Assembly (NCBI GenBank): GCA_045648505.1
Contig: JAZROD010000049.1
Location: forward strand, 45,734-109,733
Direction: 5' to 3'
Origin: RGIG8700 sp045648505
Lineage (GTDB): Bacteria; Bacillota; Clostridia; RGIG6154
Length of the DNA stretch: 64,000 nucleotides
This document shows, in pieces, positions 1-10,497 of this stretch (position 1 is its first letter; the number at the start of each line of letters is the position of its first letter). Made by a program: the position numbers and the translations under genes. The notes under the pieces were generated by a model, which saw only the letters and a list, made by a program, of their open reading frames with translations, ran no database searches and was not told where the DNA came from.

Positions 1-765
1 ACTATATCCAGGACTTACTGAATTAAAATCTTCTTCAAAATAATATGTTTCATTATTAATAAAAGCAGTATCTTTTGAAACAGACTTGCCATCAATTGAA
101 TAATATCCCATACTCTTTAATATACCTCTATCACGGTATATATTGAAAGTATTAATAAACAAATCATCAGACTCTATAAATGATATACTGTTACTGGTCA
201 ACCCATCAATTGCTTGGTACTCCGAATGAAGCATATTGTAAATTAGTTTAACGAAATCACTTTTAGTAATCTCGCCATACGGTGTAGTTATCCCCTTAAA
301 CAACTTAAGTTCACTTACAATTACCGGATAACCCTTATATGATGCCTGTATCTGATACCCGAGAAGATTTACCGCCAATCTTTGTAAATCTCCAGAAGCA
401 ATAGGGTCATCTGGCAAAAATTGACCATTACCAACACCGGAAACAAATTTATAAAAATGCGCTTTTTTAATTCCATTGTAGTACGGATGTGTAGTCGGTA
501 CATCTATAAATGGTGAATATTCATCTGAATCATCACTAGCTTTAATCATCAAAGAAAGAATACTTACCGCTTCACCACGAGTAATGAGTTCATTTCCTTC
601 TTTATACTCATCAGGAATAAAGCCAAGTTCTTTAAGTAAAACTAATTTTTCAGAATCAGTATATGTTAAATTATTTATTACATCATCATTTTCAGCATAT
701 ACAACAAATGAAATCTGAGATACCAACATTACTAGTGTTATAAACAAACACATTATTCTTTTCAT
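1..765 (-). CDS. Secreted SLH-domain protein, N-terminal part (cut by window edge)
   Basis: An open frame runs from an ATG at 765 to the window edge, 255 codons with no stop, so the C-terminus lies outside. It begins with a signal peptide (MKRIMCLFITLVMLVSQISF, then VVYA before the likely cleavage site). Residues about 35-130 hold two SLH-type units: one carries ELITRGEAVSILSLMI, the next FVSGVGNGQFLPDDPIASGD. A third, weaker unit (GEITKSDFVKLIYNML) follows. SLH domains bind pyruvylated secondary cell wall polymers, so the protein is probably surface-anchored. AGGAGG lies 9-10 nt before the ATG. It is the last visible gene of the minus-strand run, 22 bp after the next gene's stop. What follows the SLH region is unknown. 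Confidence 0.85.
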   Translation of the reverse strand, partial: MKRIMCLFITLVMLVSQISFVVYAENDDVINNLTYTDSEKLVLLKELGFIPDEYKEGNELITRGEAVSILSLMIKASDDSDEYSPFIDVPTTHPYYNGIKKAHFYKFVSGVGNGQFLPDDPIASGDLQRLAVNLLGYQIQASYKGYPVIVSELKLFKGITTPYGEITKSDFVKLIYNMLHSEYQAIDGLTSNSISFIESDDLFINTFNIYRDRGILKSMGYYSIDGKSVSKDTAFINNETYYFEEDFNSVSPGYS

Positions 766-787
766 CAATGCAAACCTCCTTCTTTCT

Positions 788-3700
788 TTATTTGCTTGCT
801 TCAACTAACTGAATCATTTCATATATAACTTTTGCTACCATTGCTCTTGTTACTGGTTCCTTTGGAGCAAAGTTCTTTCCATCTCCAACCATAATTCCAC
901 TATTAAAAATTACTTCGATACTTTCTTTTGCATAGTCGGCAGCACTGTCAACATCTTCTAATGCTTTATTAGATTTTTCAGATTCTTTTTCTAAAGCTTT
1001 TAATTTCATTATTCTAACAAGAATAACTGCCATATCTTCACGAGTCAAGTTATTACCAATGCCAAATCTACCTTCACCGATTCCTGATATAATATCATTA
1101 TTTTCTAAAGCCATAACATAATCGTAGTACCAATCATCAGTAGATACATCAATAAAACAACTTTGTTCATCTATTCTTTCAAAATCAAATGCTTCGCTCA
1201 CGATTTTAGCAAATTCTTCTCTGGTTATAAGATTGTTTGGTCTGTATGTATTATCAGGGTATCCTGATATAATATTTCTTGCCACGAGAGCTTTAATTGC
1301 TACCCTTGCCCAATCAACATCGTTTACATCAGATAAAGAAACTGTATTAACATCCGGTACTTGAGGTGTCTCTACAACAGGAGGAACAACGTAACTTACT
1401 TTGCCACCGCCACCGCCTGACGAACCGCCACCATAGCTTCCTGAAATTCCACTTGAACCCAAGTTGTTATTTGATGGTGTATCGTGATTGATTTTGGCAG
1501 TAGAAACAAATTCATCAAATTTAGTTTCTGAAATATCAATTGACGTAAATGTTGTTCTTTCCATCTTTTTGTGAACATATATCAATTCATCTTCATTATT
1601 ATCTAATACACTATAATCTCCAGACAAGTCATATTCAGCTAACGAGCTTTGGTTAAGTTTTTGTAATACTTCACTCATCTCAAGATATCCTGCATTATTC
1701 AAATATGTTAATGCGATTAAATTGTTATAATATTCTGCAAATGCTTTTGAAGAATAGAACTTATTGTTTTCCGATATTTTTGTACAAACATCGTTTGCTA
1801 CAGTTTTTTCTTCACTCTCGTCTAATTCGGAATAAATCAATGAATTAACTTCTAATTTATTTCTGTTATTTTCATCACTAATAAAGTTATATATCTGTGT
1901 TGAATCTGTTTTATTATTAAGTTCTGTAAGTAAGTTTGCACTATCAATTAAATTATTAAACTCAATTTTGACAGCATCAGGAGAGTTAAATTCCTTTTTC
2001 ATACCATCTAATATTTCTGTTTGATATTCTGGGTCAAGTGCAGCATATTCACTTGTTGGTGATAAATCTATTTGAAACAACGAACTATTATCACTTAAAA
2101 CACTATAAACATCATCAGTAGTTTTTAAAGATGCCAATATATTATTAACTGTTACAGGTCCTACATAAACAAATTGTACAGTTTTTGTTTCACGACCACC
2201 AAATGTACCATATACAGAAGAAACAACACTAAACGGTATCTCCTCTGCAGTTGATTTCATTTTATACGTAAATCCGTCATTACCATTTACGCTTTCAACT
2301 ACATCAACATATTCAATGTCTGCAAAAGTTGAACCATTAGGTGCAACAACCATTACTGCCAACTCAGGAATATATGTGCTATCAAGACTTACTGTAATAT
2401 CAACTAATCTATTATCATGGTCAGGAACACAATTTATTCTTAAACCATTACCATTTATTTCTTCATCGCCAAAAATTTTATTCGATGTATACGAAACACC
2501 TGTAATTGTATAAACATCGGATATTAAAACAGGTTCAGAAAAACTATCTAAAACGAATGCCTTAATACTAATATTTTCTATATTTTCAACAGCTGTAAGG
2601 TCTAAAGAAATTGGTGCAATGTACACATCTCCTGCATCAATATCAATATTCTCCTTCACCTCATAAGCTATCATATTTTTACCTTCATAGGCTGCAACAA
2701 CAAGATTAACATCTTCAAGATTTGCAATGCTATCATTAGTTACTTTTACTTTTACACCAATAGCTTCAGAAACATCTGTTATTAAAGTAGAATCATCTGT
2801 TGAAGATACAATTTCTGCTTTGACATTAGTATTTTCATAATTCACTTCCAAGTTATATAATGTTATTTCATTGCTGCCACTTACAGAAATACCTAATGTG
2901 TGTGTACCATTGGACAGATTTGATATCACGAGTTTATCATTTTCCTGCTCTTCAAGAACAAGTTTGTCATTCAAATAAACATCATACTTAACAGTTTCTC
3001 CAATAGTACCAATATTAATTTCATATGGAAGTTCTGTAATAGTTATTTGTGTCGGTATTTTTGCATATACTACTGCTTCAGGTGATTTTACAATGCCTAC
3101 ACCATCTGCTCTGGCTGCCAAGTAAAGATACTCGCCAGATTTAACAACATCAAATATAGTTGATACTGATGTAGCCTTATAATATATTGGAATGATTTCT
3201 TTTGGATTTGTTACATCAAACACATGCATCATTCCATCCTGATGACCTGCATATAAAATATTTCCATCAAGATAAATACCAAGTATTTTTGAGTTGCTAT
3301 CTGCGGTCCAATCTGCATAATAATTAACATCATCATCACTTAATTCTGCTAAAGATGTCTTATTTCTTATATCTATTGAAACTAAAAGCATGTTAGTAAA
3401 ATCACTGATAAATATTCCGTTATCATTAACAAATATGTCAGTAAGATTTCCTGCATCAGGTAATGCCAAAGTTGTAATCAAATCAGGAGCTTCTGGGTCA
3501 ACTATATCATATATAGATACAGCCTTACTTGCAGTAACAAATAGTTTACCATCTTTTATGAATGAACCTCTTAAATTTGTTCCTTCGATTGAAGCTTTTT
3601 CCTCTAAAGAGTCATCAGATATATCATAAACTTTCAAAGCCGAACCTGTAATTGCATATAGATAATTCTCAACAAAAGATAAACCAGTAGGTGAAGCACT

Positions 3701-4084
3701 AACAGCAGCTACCTTTTGTGGAGATGTTGGATCCTCTAATGAATATTTAATCAATTTATTTGCAATCCTCGCATACAAATAACCATTATAAACACTAATA
3801 GGTTTATTGACACCTGAAGTTACTGTTGTTCCTCTTAAATCAGTGTTTGAAATCTGATATTCAGAAATATTGTTTAAATCAGCAATTGAAAAGACTCTTA
3901 TGCCACCTTCACGCGCTGATATATAACAATAATCACCTTCAACGGCAAGTCCATATGCCTGCGGCAAACCACAATCAGTAGCAGTAAATTCTCCAACATA
4001 TTTTGCAGAAAAATCAACCGCATACACACTTGATACAGATAATATCATACACACTGTTAGAACTATTGATATTATTCTTTTCAT
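788..4084 (-). CDS. Secreted LVIVD beta-propeller protein with three C-terminal SLH domains
   Basis: A 1098-residue surface protein. Residues 1-23 are a signal peptide. Residues about 30-330 hold repeats of the LVIVD/beta-propeller kind (DYCYISAREGGIRVFSIADL, then further blades such as GMMHVFDVTNP). An Ig-like stretch follows at about 340-540, including SIKAFVLDSF, a motif shared with the neighbouring proteins. Residues about 690-880 are helical spacer, followed by a Gly/Ser-rich linker at about 890-905. Three SLH units end the chain, with the hallmarks ISGYPDNTYRPNNLITREEF, ISGIGEGRFGIGNNLTREDM and NSGIMVGDGKNFAPKEPVTR. It is probably a cell-wall-anchored binding or scaffold protein of the polysaccharide locus. 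No catalytic domain was recognised. Confidence 0.85.
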   Translation of the reverse strand: MKRIISIVLTVCMILSVSSVYAVDFSAKYVGEFTATDCGLPQAYGLAVEGDYCYISAREGGIRVFSIADLNNISEYQISNTDLRGTTVTSGVNKPISVYNGYLYARIANKLIKYSLEDPTSPQKVAAVSASPTGLSFVENYLYAITGSALKVYDISDDSLEEKASIEGTNLRGSFIKDGKLFVTASKAVSIYDIVDPEAPDLITTLALPDAGNLTDIFVNDNGIFISDFTNMLLVSIDIRNKTSLAELSDDDVNYYADWTADSNSKILGIYLDGNILYAGHQDGMMHVFDVTNPKEIIPIYYKATSVSTIFDVVKSGEYLYLAARADGVGIVKSPEAVVYAKIPTQITITELPYEINIGTIGETVKYDVYLNDKLVLEEQENDKLVISNLSNGTHTLGISVSGSNEITLYNLEVNYENTNVKAEIVSSTDDSTLITDVSEAIGVKVKVTNDSIANLEDVNLVVAAYEGKNMIAYEVKENIDIDAGDVYIAPISLDLTAVENIENISIKAFVLDSFSEPVLISDVYTITGVSYTSNKIFGDEEINGNGLRINCVPDHDNRLVDITVSLDSTYIPELAVMVVAPNGSTFADIEYVDVVESVNGNDGFTYKMKSTAEEIPFSVVSSVYGTFGGRETKTVQFVYVGPVTVNNILASLKTTDDVYSVLSDNSSLFQIDLSPTSEYAALDPEYQTEILDGMKKEFNSPDAVKIEFNNLIDSANLLTELNNKTDSTQIYNFISDENNRNKLEVNSLIYSELDESEEKTVANDVCTKISENNKFYSSKAFAEYYNNLIALTYLNNAGYLEMSEVLQKLNQSSLAEYDLSGDYSVLDNNEDELIYVHKKMERTTFTSIDISETKFDEFVSTAKINHDTPSNNNLGSSGISGSYGGGSSGGGGGKVSYVVPPVVETPQVPDVNTVSLSDVNDVDWARVAIKALVARNIISGYPDNTYRPNNLITREEFAKIVSEAFDFERIDEQSCFIDVSTDDWYYDYVMALENNDIISGIGEGRFGIGNNLTREDMAVILVRIMKLKALEKESEKSNKALEDVDSAADYAKESIEVIFNSGIMVGDGKNFAPKEPVTRAMVAKVIYEMIQLVEASK

Positions 4085-4110
4085 AAAGTATATCCTCCAT
4101 AATAATACAT

Positions 4111-7100
4111 TTAGTTACTCTCTGCTGTTATATTTCCATTTTCGTCCAATATAACCGTTCCGCTCGTATCATATCTTTTGTATGGAACAGATACATTCGA
4201 AAATTCGTTATTCATTATAACAACACCTTCACTAGGGCACATTGCATGTGTTTTCATATATTCGCTATCTAATGCCATTTCGTTCGGTTTGGGACCACCA
4301 AGAGTTATGCCCTGTTCCATAGTAGACATTTTATTATCTTGTATGATTACTCCAAACATTGCCTTCCAATCACGCACTCTCTCCGGATCAGTTTTCTTAT
4401 ACGGGAAGAAAGATAAATGTATACCATCATATCCTGTGTAGTCATTCGATACATTTCCGCCAAAAGATTCTGCTAATTTTTTCATTTCTAATTTAGCATC
4501 ATATTTTTCCTGTGTGGTTTTTCCGTCTGCTTCCAAAGAGTTGTTTTTTATATCCACACAATAAAAAACTTTTCCGAATAACTCATCTGTAAATTGGTCA
4601 GAAAGATGAAGTTTTAATTCAATAGGTGATGTTTGTTGTTTCCACGAAGTACCTTTTAATACATTATCTTCGATTCTGAAATAGAACTGTGGTTGAATTC
4701 TATCATCAAAATTCACTCCCTGACCACCGGAAATTTTACGAATTGAATGCAATACTATTCCTGCAGTATCATCAAGTTTGTTGCCAATTACTGCAGCATC
4801 AATAACACCACAATAGAAAAGAATACTCCAGCCACCATTTATTAATGTATTATTATATATTGAGGAATTATCGGATGGTAAGTATATAACAACCTGACTA
4901 TCGTGTGACGGAACAATATCCCAAGGTTTTTCAATTTGAATAACTCTCGTTAATCTATCACCTGAAATAATTTTTCTGGTTTGTCCAACCCCTGTACCAC
5001 CAACAATTGCAACATAAAAGTCACCATATGTTTTATAGTTGAAATCCCAAGCCTTCATTGCAGAACCACATCTGTGTACTCCCCACTCATCTTTTGCAGG
5101 ATTTAACTTAAATGCTGTATGCGTAGCATATTCTATATCACCGTAAATCATATTTCCAGCCTGATAACTTTCAGTCGCTATCATTTCTCCGTCCGAGCAA
5201 AGTGCAGCTGTATTCTCTATTTTGTTATGGGCCACATATGCATTACCTCTTAGATAAAATCCACGTCTACCTATTGTAACATCTGTACCTATTTGCCAAG
5301 GTGCTCTTACAATTGAATTGTTCTCAAATACTGTGTTTATAGCATGAAAATATGTGTTTCCAGCCAAAGTATTTACATCATTATTTCTATACATAACATA
5401 ACGGTTGCAGTAACCAGTAGGAGTTGTACGTTCACCTTGGAACTTACAACCTTCTATTAAAACATGACCTGCACCCATGAAATACATATTACTATTCCAG
5501 ATTTGTTCTGAAAGGTTCATTACTCCTTCCATTTCATCCCAGTTGAATGGTCTTCCTTGTCCGTGTACATTTTTCAAGAATAAATATTTTGCAGTTTGAC
5601 CGGTGGTTTTTGTATGCCAACTATTACCCAACCACATTAATCCGGCAGCGTGATACTCATTTCCTACACTTCTGTCATAATCAATAAAAATATTCACTAA
5701 TCCTTGTCTGCCGTCTTTTCCGCGTCTTTCATAATCGCTTTGGAAAGGATATATGCCGTTCAGTTCTTTTAGAGTTTTATTTTCAACATCCGGGCGATAT
5801 AATAATTTTGTTTTTTCCATACCTGCTCCGGCAATTACGGTATATCCCGGTATCTGCATTCCTGCTGTATAGAAAGTTCCTTCAGGGAAATATACAACAC
5901 CGCCTTTTTCAGCTACTGCATCAAAAGCTTTATTTATAGCTTCATCGTCATATTCGCTATCATTTGCAATTGCTCCAAAATCGCATACATTTACAATATT
6001 GTTCCAATTAAATTCTCTTGTCCAGTAAACACCAAGATTATATGGGTCATCAGACTTTTCTACAACATTCAACGGAATGCTTTCTTCTACTCTGCACCAA
6101 TTCTTTTCATCATTTGAAACTTCAACATAGTACGAGCCAATCGGAACACTGTTGTCTACAGTAAATTGAATTGCTAATGGTTCTGCTTTCTTAACAATTG
6201 CACTATAGGTTCCATTTGCACCAACAAGTCTGACTGCACTCTGTGTATCTGCACCAAATTCTGCAGAATCAAAATTTCTTCCGCCTACATATACTATATT
6301 ACCTTCTGCAATACCATCTGATGACAACCAGATAGCTCTTGCTTTATTTACAAGTGCCGGTTTTGACCAACCATAACTATTTTTCACCCATACATAATAT
6401 GCTCCGTTTTTCGCTTCATTTGGAAGCATAACTGTAACATAGTCACCATTTGGGTCAATAAATTTAGGCTCAAGTTTTATAGCATCTTCGCCAGGAATTT
6501 TAGTTTCTGTGGTGTCAGGCTCATACACAACCGCCACTTCTACAGAATCTGAATACATTCCTATTCCGCTGATATTAAATAATTCTCCAGGTTCAACACT
6601 ATCACTTACCATATAAATAATAGGTGCTTGTTTGAATTCATAACGATTTATTTTATTTTTTTCACACCAATTAAGCACCTTGCAAATTATGTCAGCCATT
6701 AATCCCCTATTAATATTATTTTCAAAGAATTCATGCCCTGATTTATCATAATTTATAAATTTGTTTTCTACAAAAAAGGTGAATGCTTTCTTTAATTCAT
6801 CATCCAAGTCCGTTAAACGGTCATCTATTTTTGTGTTTTTAGATTGAAGTTCAACATCGGAAAGATAATCAAGAGTTCTATATGAATATAAAATTACATC
6901 TTTATATGTAATATTTTTTTCAAAGTCATTTATTGAATCATCTATAATTTTTGCATCTTTTGCTATTTGCACATAAGAACTATACCAATTAGGCTCATTT
7001 ACGCCATCAAAATCATCTGATTTCACAGGATTCATTCCAGCAAATCTCATAAGCACTGATATAAACTCTGCATAAGTAGCATTTCTTTGTGGGTAATACT

Positions 7101-8268
7101 CTTCATTAATACCTCTGCCAACTATAAGCTCAGATGCAAGTTTTTCTATCGATTCTTTGTATTTACCATTAATATCGGTAAATGTAATAGAAGCCGTTTC
7201 GCTCCAATATGCTTTTGTTTCATTTATATACTGGCTATACGATTTAACAATTTTACCGTCAGGAATATTTCCATAAGAATTAAGCCATATACCCGCAGTA
7301 CCATATACACTTGCTATATAATTTTCTTCAAAAAACGTTCTGGTACCAACAATATTTGATAAAGTTCTACACAATTTAATTTGTGACACATCAGATATAT
7401 CGCAAATATATGTAGTTCCTGAACACATAGCATAAAGATATCCGTCTTTTATTTTCAAATCAGATACGCTATGTTTTTCTGCACCAAAATCAAAAACATA
7501 AGTCTGTGCATAATTCATAAGTGAATAGTCATCGTAAATACTATTCATATCTATAACCGTCACACCATCAACATGTCCCAAAAATATATTTTTGTTGTAT
7601 ATTTCAATTCCACGAATCGTATCTGCAACATCACTCAAATCACGTGTTGCATACAAATATGGAATTCCATTTAATTCAAGGGAAAAAACATCTATTCCTT
7701 TAACTCCGGCTACATACAACAAGCCTTCATTCACTTCCAAAGAAAAAACATTTCCAGTATTAGCTTTGCTGAATTTTTTTAAAGGAGATGGATTATTACC
7801 TTTAAAAACCTTTAATCCTTCCGAACGGTCAGCAATATAAACATATTGACCACTAACAACAACATCTGTAGGATAATTAACAGAATATGAACAAACATAT
7901 TTAGGATTTAAAGGCTCTGTTAAATCATATTTTTTTACAGCACCTTCACCTAATGATGTATATAAATATCCATCAGCAATATCCATAACAAAGCCTGTAT
8001 CTGCGACTTTCCCTGAAAATATATCATTTGCAGGTGTCACATTTATGGGATTTTTTATGTCAGAAATATCATAAACAAGTATCCCTTGATTTTTGGTTGC
8101 AACATACAAATAATTCCCATATGCTGCAAGATGCACACCTGCATCTTTTATTTCGAATTCTATTTTAGAAAAAGAAGTAAAATCCAAAGTCTCTTCTGCC
8201 AAGACTCCTGAAAAGTTACCTAAAGCAATAGAGATTATCAATAATATGGACACTATCATTTTCTTCAT
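4111..8268 (-). CDS. Secreted beta-propeller / SLH / pectate-lyase-superfamily beta-helix protein
   Basis: A 1385-residue modular protein. Order: signal peptide (1-24); LVIVD-type propeller (about 30-335; blades such as NQGILVYDISDIKNPINVTP); degenerate SLH-like repeats (about 360-555; IVGRGINEEYYPQRNATYAE); two IPT/TIG-like Ig domains (about 565-775); then a right-handed beta-helix from about 785. The helix opens with the Pectate_lyase_3 signature VCDFGAIANDSEYDDEAINK and GGVVYFPEGTFY. That family includes polygalacturonases, rhamnogalacturonan lyases and GH55-like glucanases, so substrate and chemistry cannot be fixed; no catalytic set was identified. The nearby GH105 gene favours pectin-type polymers. 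The SLH anchor is internal rather than terminal, which is unusual. Confidence 0.82.
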   Translation of the reverse strand: MKKMIVSILLIISIALGNFSGVLAEETLDFTSFSKIEFEIKDAGVHLAAYGNYLYVATKNQGILVYDISDIKNPINVTPANDIFSGKVADTGFVMDIADGYLYTSLGEGAVKKYDLTEPLNPKYVCSYSVNYPTDVVVSGQYVYIADRSEGLKVFKGNNPSPLKKFSKANTGNVFSLEVNEGLLYVAGVKGIDVFSLELNGIPYLYATRDLSDVADTIRGIEIYNKNIFLGHVDGVTVIDMNSIYDDYSLMNYAQTYVFDFGAEKHSVSDLKIKDGYLYAMCSGTTYICDISDVSQIKLCRTLSNIVGTRTFFEENYIASVYGTAGIWLNSYGNIPDGKIVKSYSQYINETKAYWSETASITFTDINGKYKESIEKLASELIVGRGINEEYYPQRNATYAEFISVLMRFAGMNPVKSDDFDGVNEPNWYSSYVQIAKDAKIIDDSINDFEKNITYKDVILYSYRTLDYLSDVELQSKNTKIDDRLTDLDDELKKAFTFFVENKFINYDKSGHEFFENNINRGLMADIICKVLNWCEKNKINRYEFKQAPIIYMVSDSVEPGELFNISGIGMYSDSVEVAVVYEPDTTETKIPGEDAIKLEPKFIDPNGDYVTVMLPNEAKNGAYYVWVKNSYGWSKPALVNKARAIWLSSDGIAEGNIVYVGGRNFDSAEFGADTQSAVRLVGANGTYSAIVKKAEPLAIQFTVDNSVPIGSYYVEVSNDEKNWCRVEESIPLNVVEKSDDPYNLGVYWTREFNWNNIVNVCDFGAIANDSEYDDEAINKAFDAVAEKGGVVYFPEGTFYTAGMQIPGYTVIAGAGMEKTKLLYRPDVENKTLKELNGIYPFQSDYERRGKDGRQGLVNIFIDYDRSVGNEYHAAGLMWLGNSWHTKTTGQTAKYLFLKNVHGQGRPFNWDEMEGVMNLSEQIWNSNMYFMGAGHVLIEGCKFQGERTTPTGYCNRYVMYRNNDVNTLAGNTYFHAINTVFENNSIVRAPWQIGTDVTIGRRGFYLRGNAYVAHNKIENTAALCSDGEMIATESYQAGNMIYGDIEYATHTAFKLNPAKDEWGVHRCGSAMKAWDFNYKTYGDFYVAIVGGTGVGQTRKIISGDRLTRVIQIEKPWDIVPSHDSQVVIYLPSDNSSIYNNTLINGGWSILFYCGVIDAAVIGNKLDDTAGIVLHSIRKISGGQGVNFDDRIQPQFYFRIEDNVLKGTSWKQQTSPIELKLHLSDQFTDELFGKVFYCVDIKNNSLEADGKTTQEKYDAKLEMKKLAESFGGNVSNDYTGYDGIHLSFFPYKKTDPERVRDWKAMFGVIIQDNKMSTMEQGITLGGPKPNEMALDSEYMKTHAMCPSEGVVIMNNEFSNVSVPYKRYDTSGTVILDENGNITAESN

Positions 8269-8304
8269 ATAAGTCCCTCCTTAAAAAACCTGCAAATTTA
8301 CGGA

Positions 8305-8329
8305 GGGGAACAGCTGAAATCTGTTCCCC
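8305..8329 (-). other. Intergenic hairpin between secreted protein genes
   Basis: A perfect 9-bp inverted repeat (GGGGAACAG / CTGTTCCCC, 7-nt loop) lies just after the stop of the 703-residue protein gene and before the RBS of the next. On the minus strand there is no immediate U-tract, although TTTTTT follows about 20 nt later. It may be a leaky terminator or an mRNA processing or stability element that sets different dosage within the run. Confidence 0.6.
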
Positions 8330-8344
8330 AGCCAAATATATCTT

Positions 8345-10456
8345 TTAGTTAATAGATTTTTCTTCTGCTTCTGCATAAGGATAAAGGTTTACTAAGTCTT
8401 CCCAAATAAATCTTTTTACAATTGATGCATCACTTGTAAGTTTAATTTCACCAATTGCCCATGCTCTTCCAGGTGTTCCGTTTGTACCTGAAATAGTAAC
8501 CGGTACTACATCAACTTCTTCAAGCTCATGGTCATTTGTATATGTTGCATAAATAACAGTTGCAGTTCTTGTGTTACCAAGTGATTCTAAAACTGTATTC
8601 ACCTTTATGACATTATTTTCTCTATCCACAGTTACATCGGATTTTCCAAAGAACAAATCATCTGTCTGCTCCGAACATGAATATTTCAACGCTATACCAC
8701 CAAGATACATATTCGCAGATGGTGCATCTAAATCAATTTGAATAGTATTTGTTCCTTTAACAAGATCAATAGTAGCTACATTGTAGTCCTTTGCCAGAGT
8801 ACCCGCAGATGTAGTCATATTAGTTTTTGGAAGAACTTCTGTTCCATTTACTTTTACGGTAACGTTTATGGTTGTTGTAGCAGCTCCCATGAAGTTAATA
8901 TAAAGATCTTTTTTACAATCTGCAAGAGATGTTACTGTATAAACCTGTGTATAACTATTGTTCTTTGTCAAAGTTCTCACATAAGCTGCAGTTGAACTAC
9001 CATTTTTGTTATTGTTATAAGAAATACCATTTTTATTCACACTTTTAAATGTATCACCAGATGTATTTAGTGTAGTAACAACATGAGAACCATCACATGC
9101 ATAACCAACTTTATTAGCATTAGTATCATTCACATCTGCGTTAACAACATTCTTATCATCAACATCATAATTACATACACCTATTTTAAATGTATTATCA
9201 GCTTTGTTGAGAATTGTGTAAAGTTTACCATTAGCAATTGCGACATTGGCTCCGGCAGCACAAGAAGCTTTATTTGATGAACAAAGGTCAACTCCACCTA
9301 TTGTATCAAAAACGCGTACGCCCGCTACACGATCACCAAGGAATAAATATCTTCCATCAGTTGCAATTGTACCAGGAAATCTGAAATAGTTTCCATATTC
9401 CATAGATGTTGTTCCGCCGTTATTACCAACATTATATCTTGAAACAGCATTGGCAAAATTTGATGATTCAGCAACATCAATTGCAAAAATACCATGATCA
9501 TCTGTTGTGCCTCTAGTGCCCATATTTGTTGAAACATATAAGGTTCCGTTAACAATAACGCTATCAACAACATAACGAGATCTATCATCGACAGTCGAAC
9601 CTAAAGCCTGTCCAAAATATCTTGTTCCTGTAAGTGTACACTCACCTGTTTCAGGATTTCTTACAAGCTGACTTACACAAAGTTTAGTATTTGTGCCATC
9701 ATTTCCTCTTCCCGAAACATATATTGAATTACCTAAAACTTCAACTGCACATCTTCCTGTAAGGGAAGCAGTTCCATACAAATCGCACCATGTGTTATTT
9801 GCAGAATTGCTATAATCAGCTCTGTATCCAGCATATATCCCGCTTTCTACAACTGTTGTATTAATTATCTGAAGAACAGTTTTACCTAGTGATTCATTGA
9901 TAGCTACAAGATATATTCTGTCTCCATCAACCTTAAAATCTCTGATTCCAATTTTACCAAGAGCAGTAACATCGAAAGATTTGATAAGTGATGGAGCTTC
10001 CGGATTTGCCAAAGAATATATGTATACTACATAGTTGTCTCTGGTATCTTTATAATAACCAAATGTATAAAGTTTATCTCCAACTACTTCAATTGTATTG
10101 TATCTTGTATTACCATAGTCTACTTTGTCGATATTTAAATCACCGGGCAAACCTGCTACACCATCAGCACCGATTGAAACGTTTGTAAATGTGCCATCAT
10201 TGTTGTCCTTGTAGCACAAAATACTTTTGGTTCCCTGATAATCATGTACATAAACATAATTACTTCCATTTGCATCGCTATACGCTGCAACATCTGTCAA
10301 TACCACACTTGAAACATCAGTTACATTGTTAATTGTTAGTGTTGCACTGGAACCTCCGGAAATAACATCTGTAAAACCAACATTTGCACTTACACTAACC
10401 ACAGACATTGACAGGACGATAACTAATAAAATTAGTTTTGAAATGAATTTTTTCAT
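8345..10456 (-). CDS. Secreted beta-propeller protein with CBM-like domain
   Basis: A 703-residue protein with a signal peptide (1-24, ending SVVSVSANV). Residues about 35-430 contain repeated blade-like segments (YVVYIYSLANPEAPSLIKSF, YLFLGDRVAGVRVFD) typical of LVIVD or 7-bladed propellers. Residues about 455-600 look like a jelly-roll carbohydrate-binding module of the CBM6/35 type (NTIQIDLDAPSANMYLGGI). The last 100 residues form a module ending FIWEDLVNLYPYAEA, which resembles the C-terminus of the 1228-residue neighbour. There is no SLH domain, so it is either freely secreted or held by partners. A sugar-binding role is inferred from the CBM-like module and neighbourhood; no enzyme domain was seen. 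Confidence 0.8.
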   Translation of the reverse strand: MKKFISKLILLVIVLSMSVVSVSANVGFTDVISGGSSATLTINNVTDVSSVVLTDVAAYSDANGSNYVYVHDYQGTKSILCYKDNNDGTFTNVSIGADGVAGLPGDLNIDKVDYGNTRYNTIEVVGDKLYTFGYYKDTRDNYVVYIYSLANPEAPSLIKSFDVTALGKIGIRDFKVDGDRIYLVAINESLGKTVLQIINTTVVESGIYAGYRADYSNSANNTWCDLYGTASLTGRCAVEVLGNSIYVSGRGNDGTNTKLCVSQLVRNPETGECTLTGTRYFGQALGSTVDDRSRYVVDSVIVNGTLYVSTNMGTRGTTDDHGIFAIDVAESSNFANAVSRYNVGNNGGTTSMEYGNYFRFPGTIATDGRYLFLGDRVAGVRVFDTIGGVDLCSSNKASCAAGANVAIANGKLYTILNKADNTFKIGVCNYDVDDKNVVNADVNDTNANKVGYACDGSHVVTTLNTSGDTFKSVNKNGISYNNNKNGSSTAAYVRTLTKNNSYTQVYTVTSLADCKKDLYINFMGAATTTINVTVKVNGTEVLPKTNMTTSAGTLAKDYNVATIDLVKGTNTIQIDLDAPSANMYLGGIALKYSCSEQTDDLFFGKSDVTVDRENNVIKVNTVLESLGNTRTATVIYATYTNDHELEEVDVVPVTISGTNGTPGRAWAIGEIKLTSDASIVKRFIWEDLVNLYPYAEAEEKSIN

Positions 10457-10497
10457 GTTTCATTCTCCTTTTTTGTTATAAAATTATTTTCATTAAA

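Noticed and set aside
9988..10188. Plus-strand frames inside the propeller and SLH genes
   Set aside because: They are antisense shadows with no RBS and no protein-like pattern.
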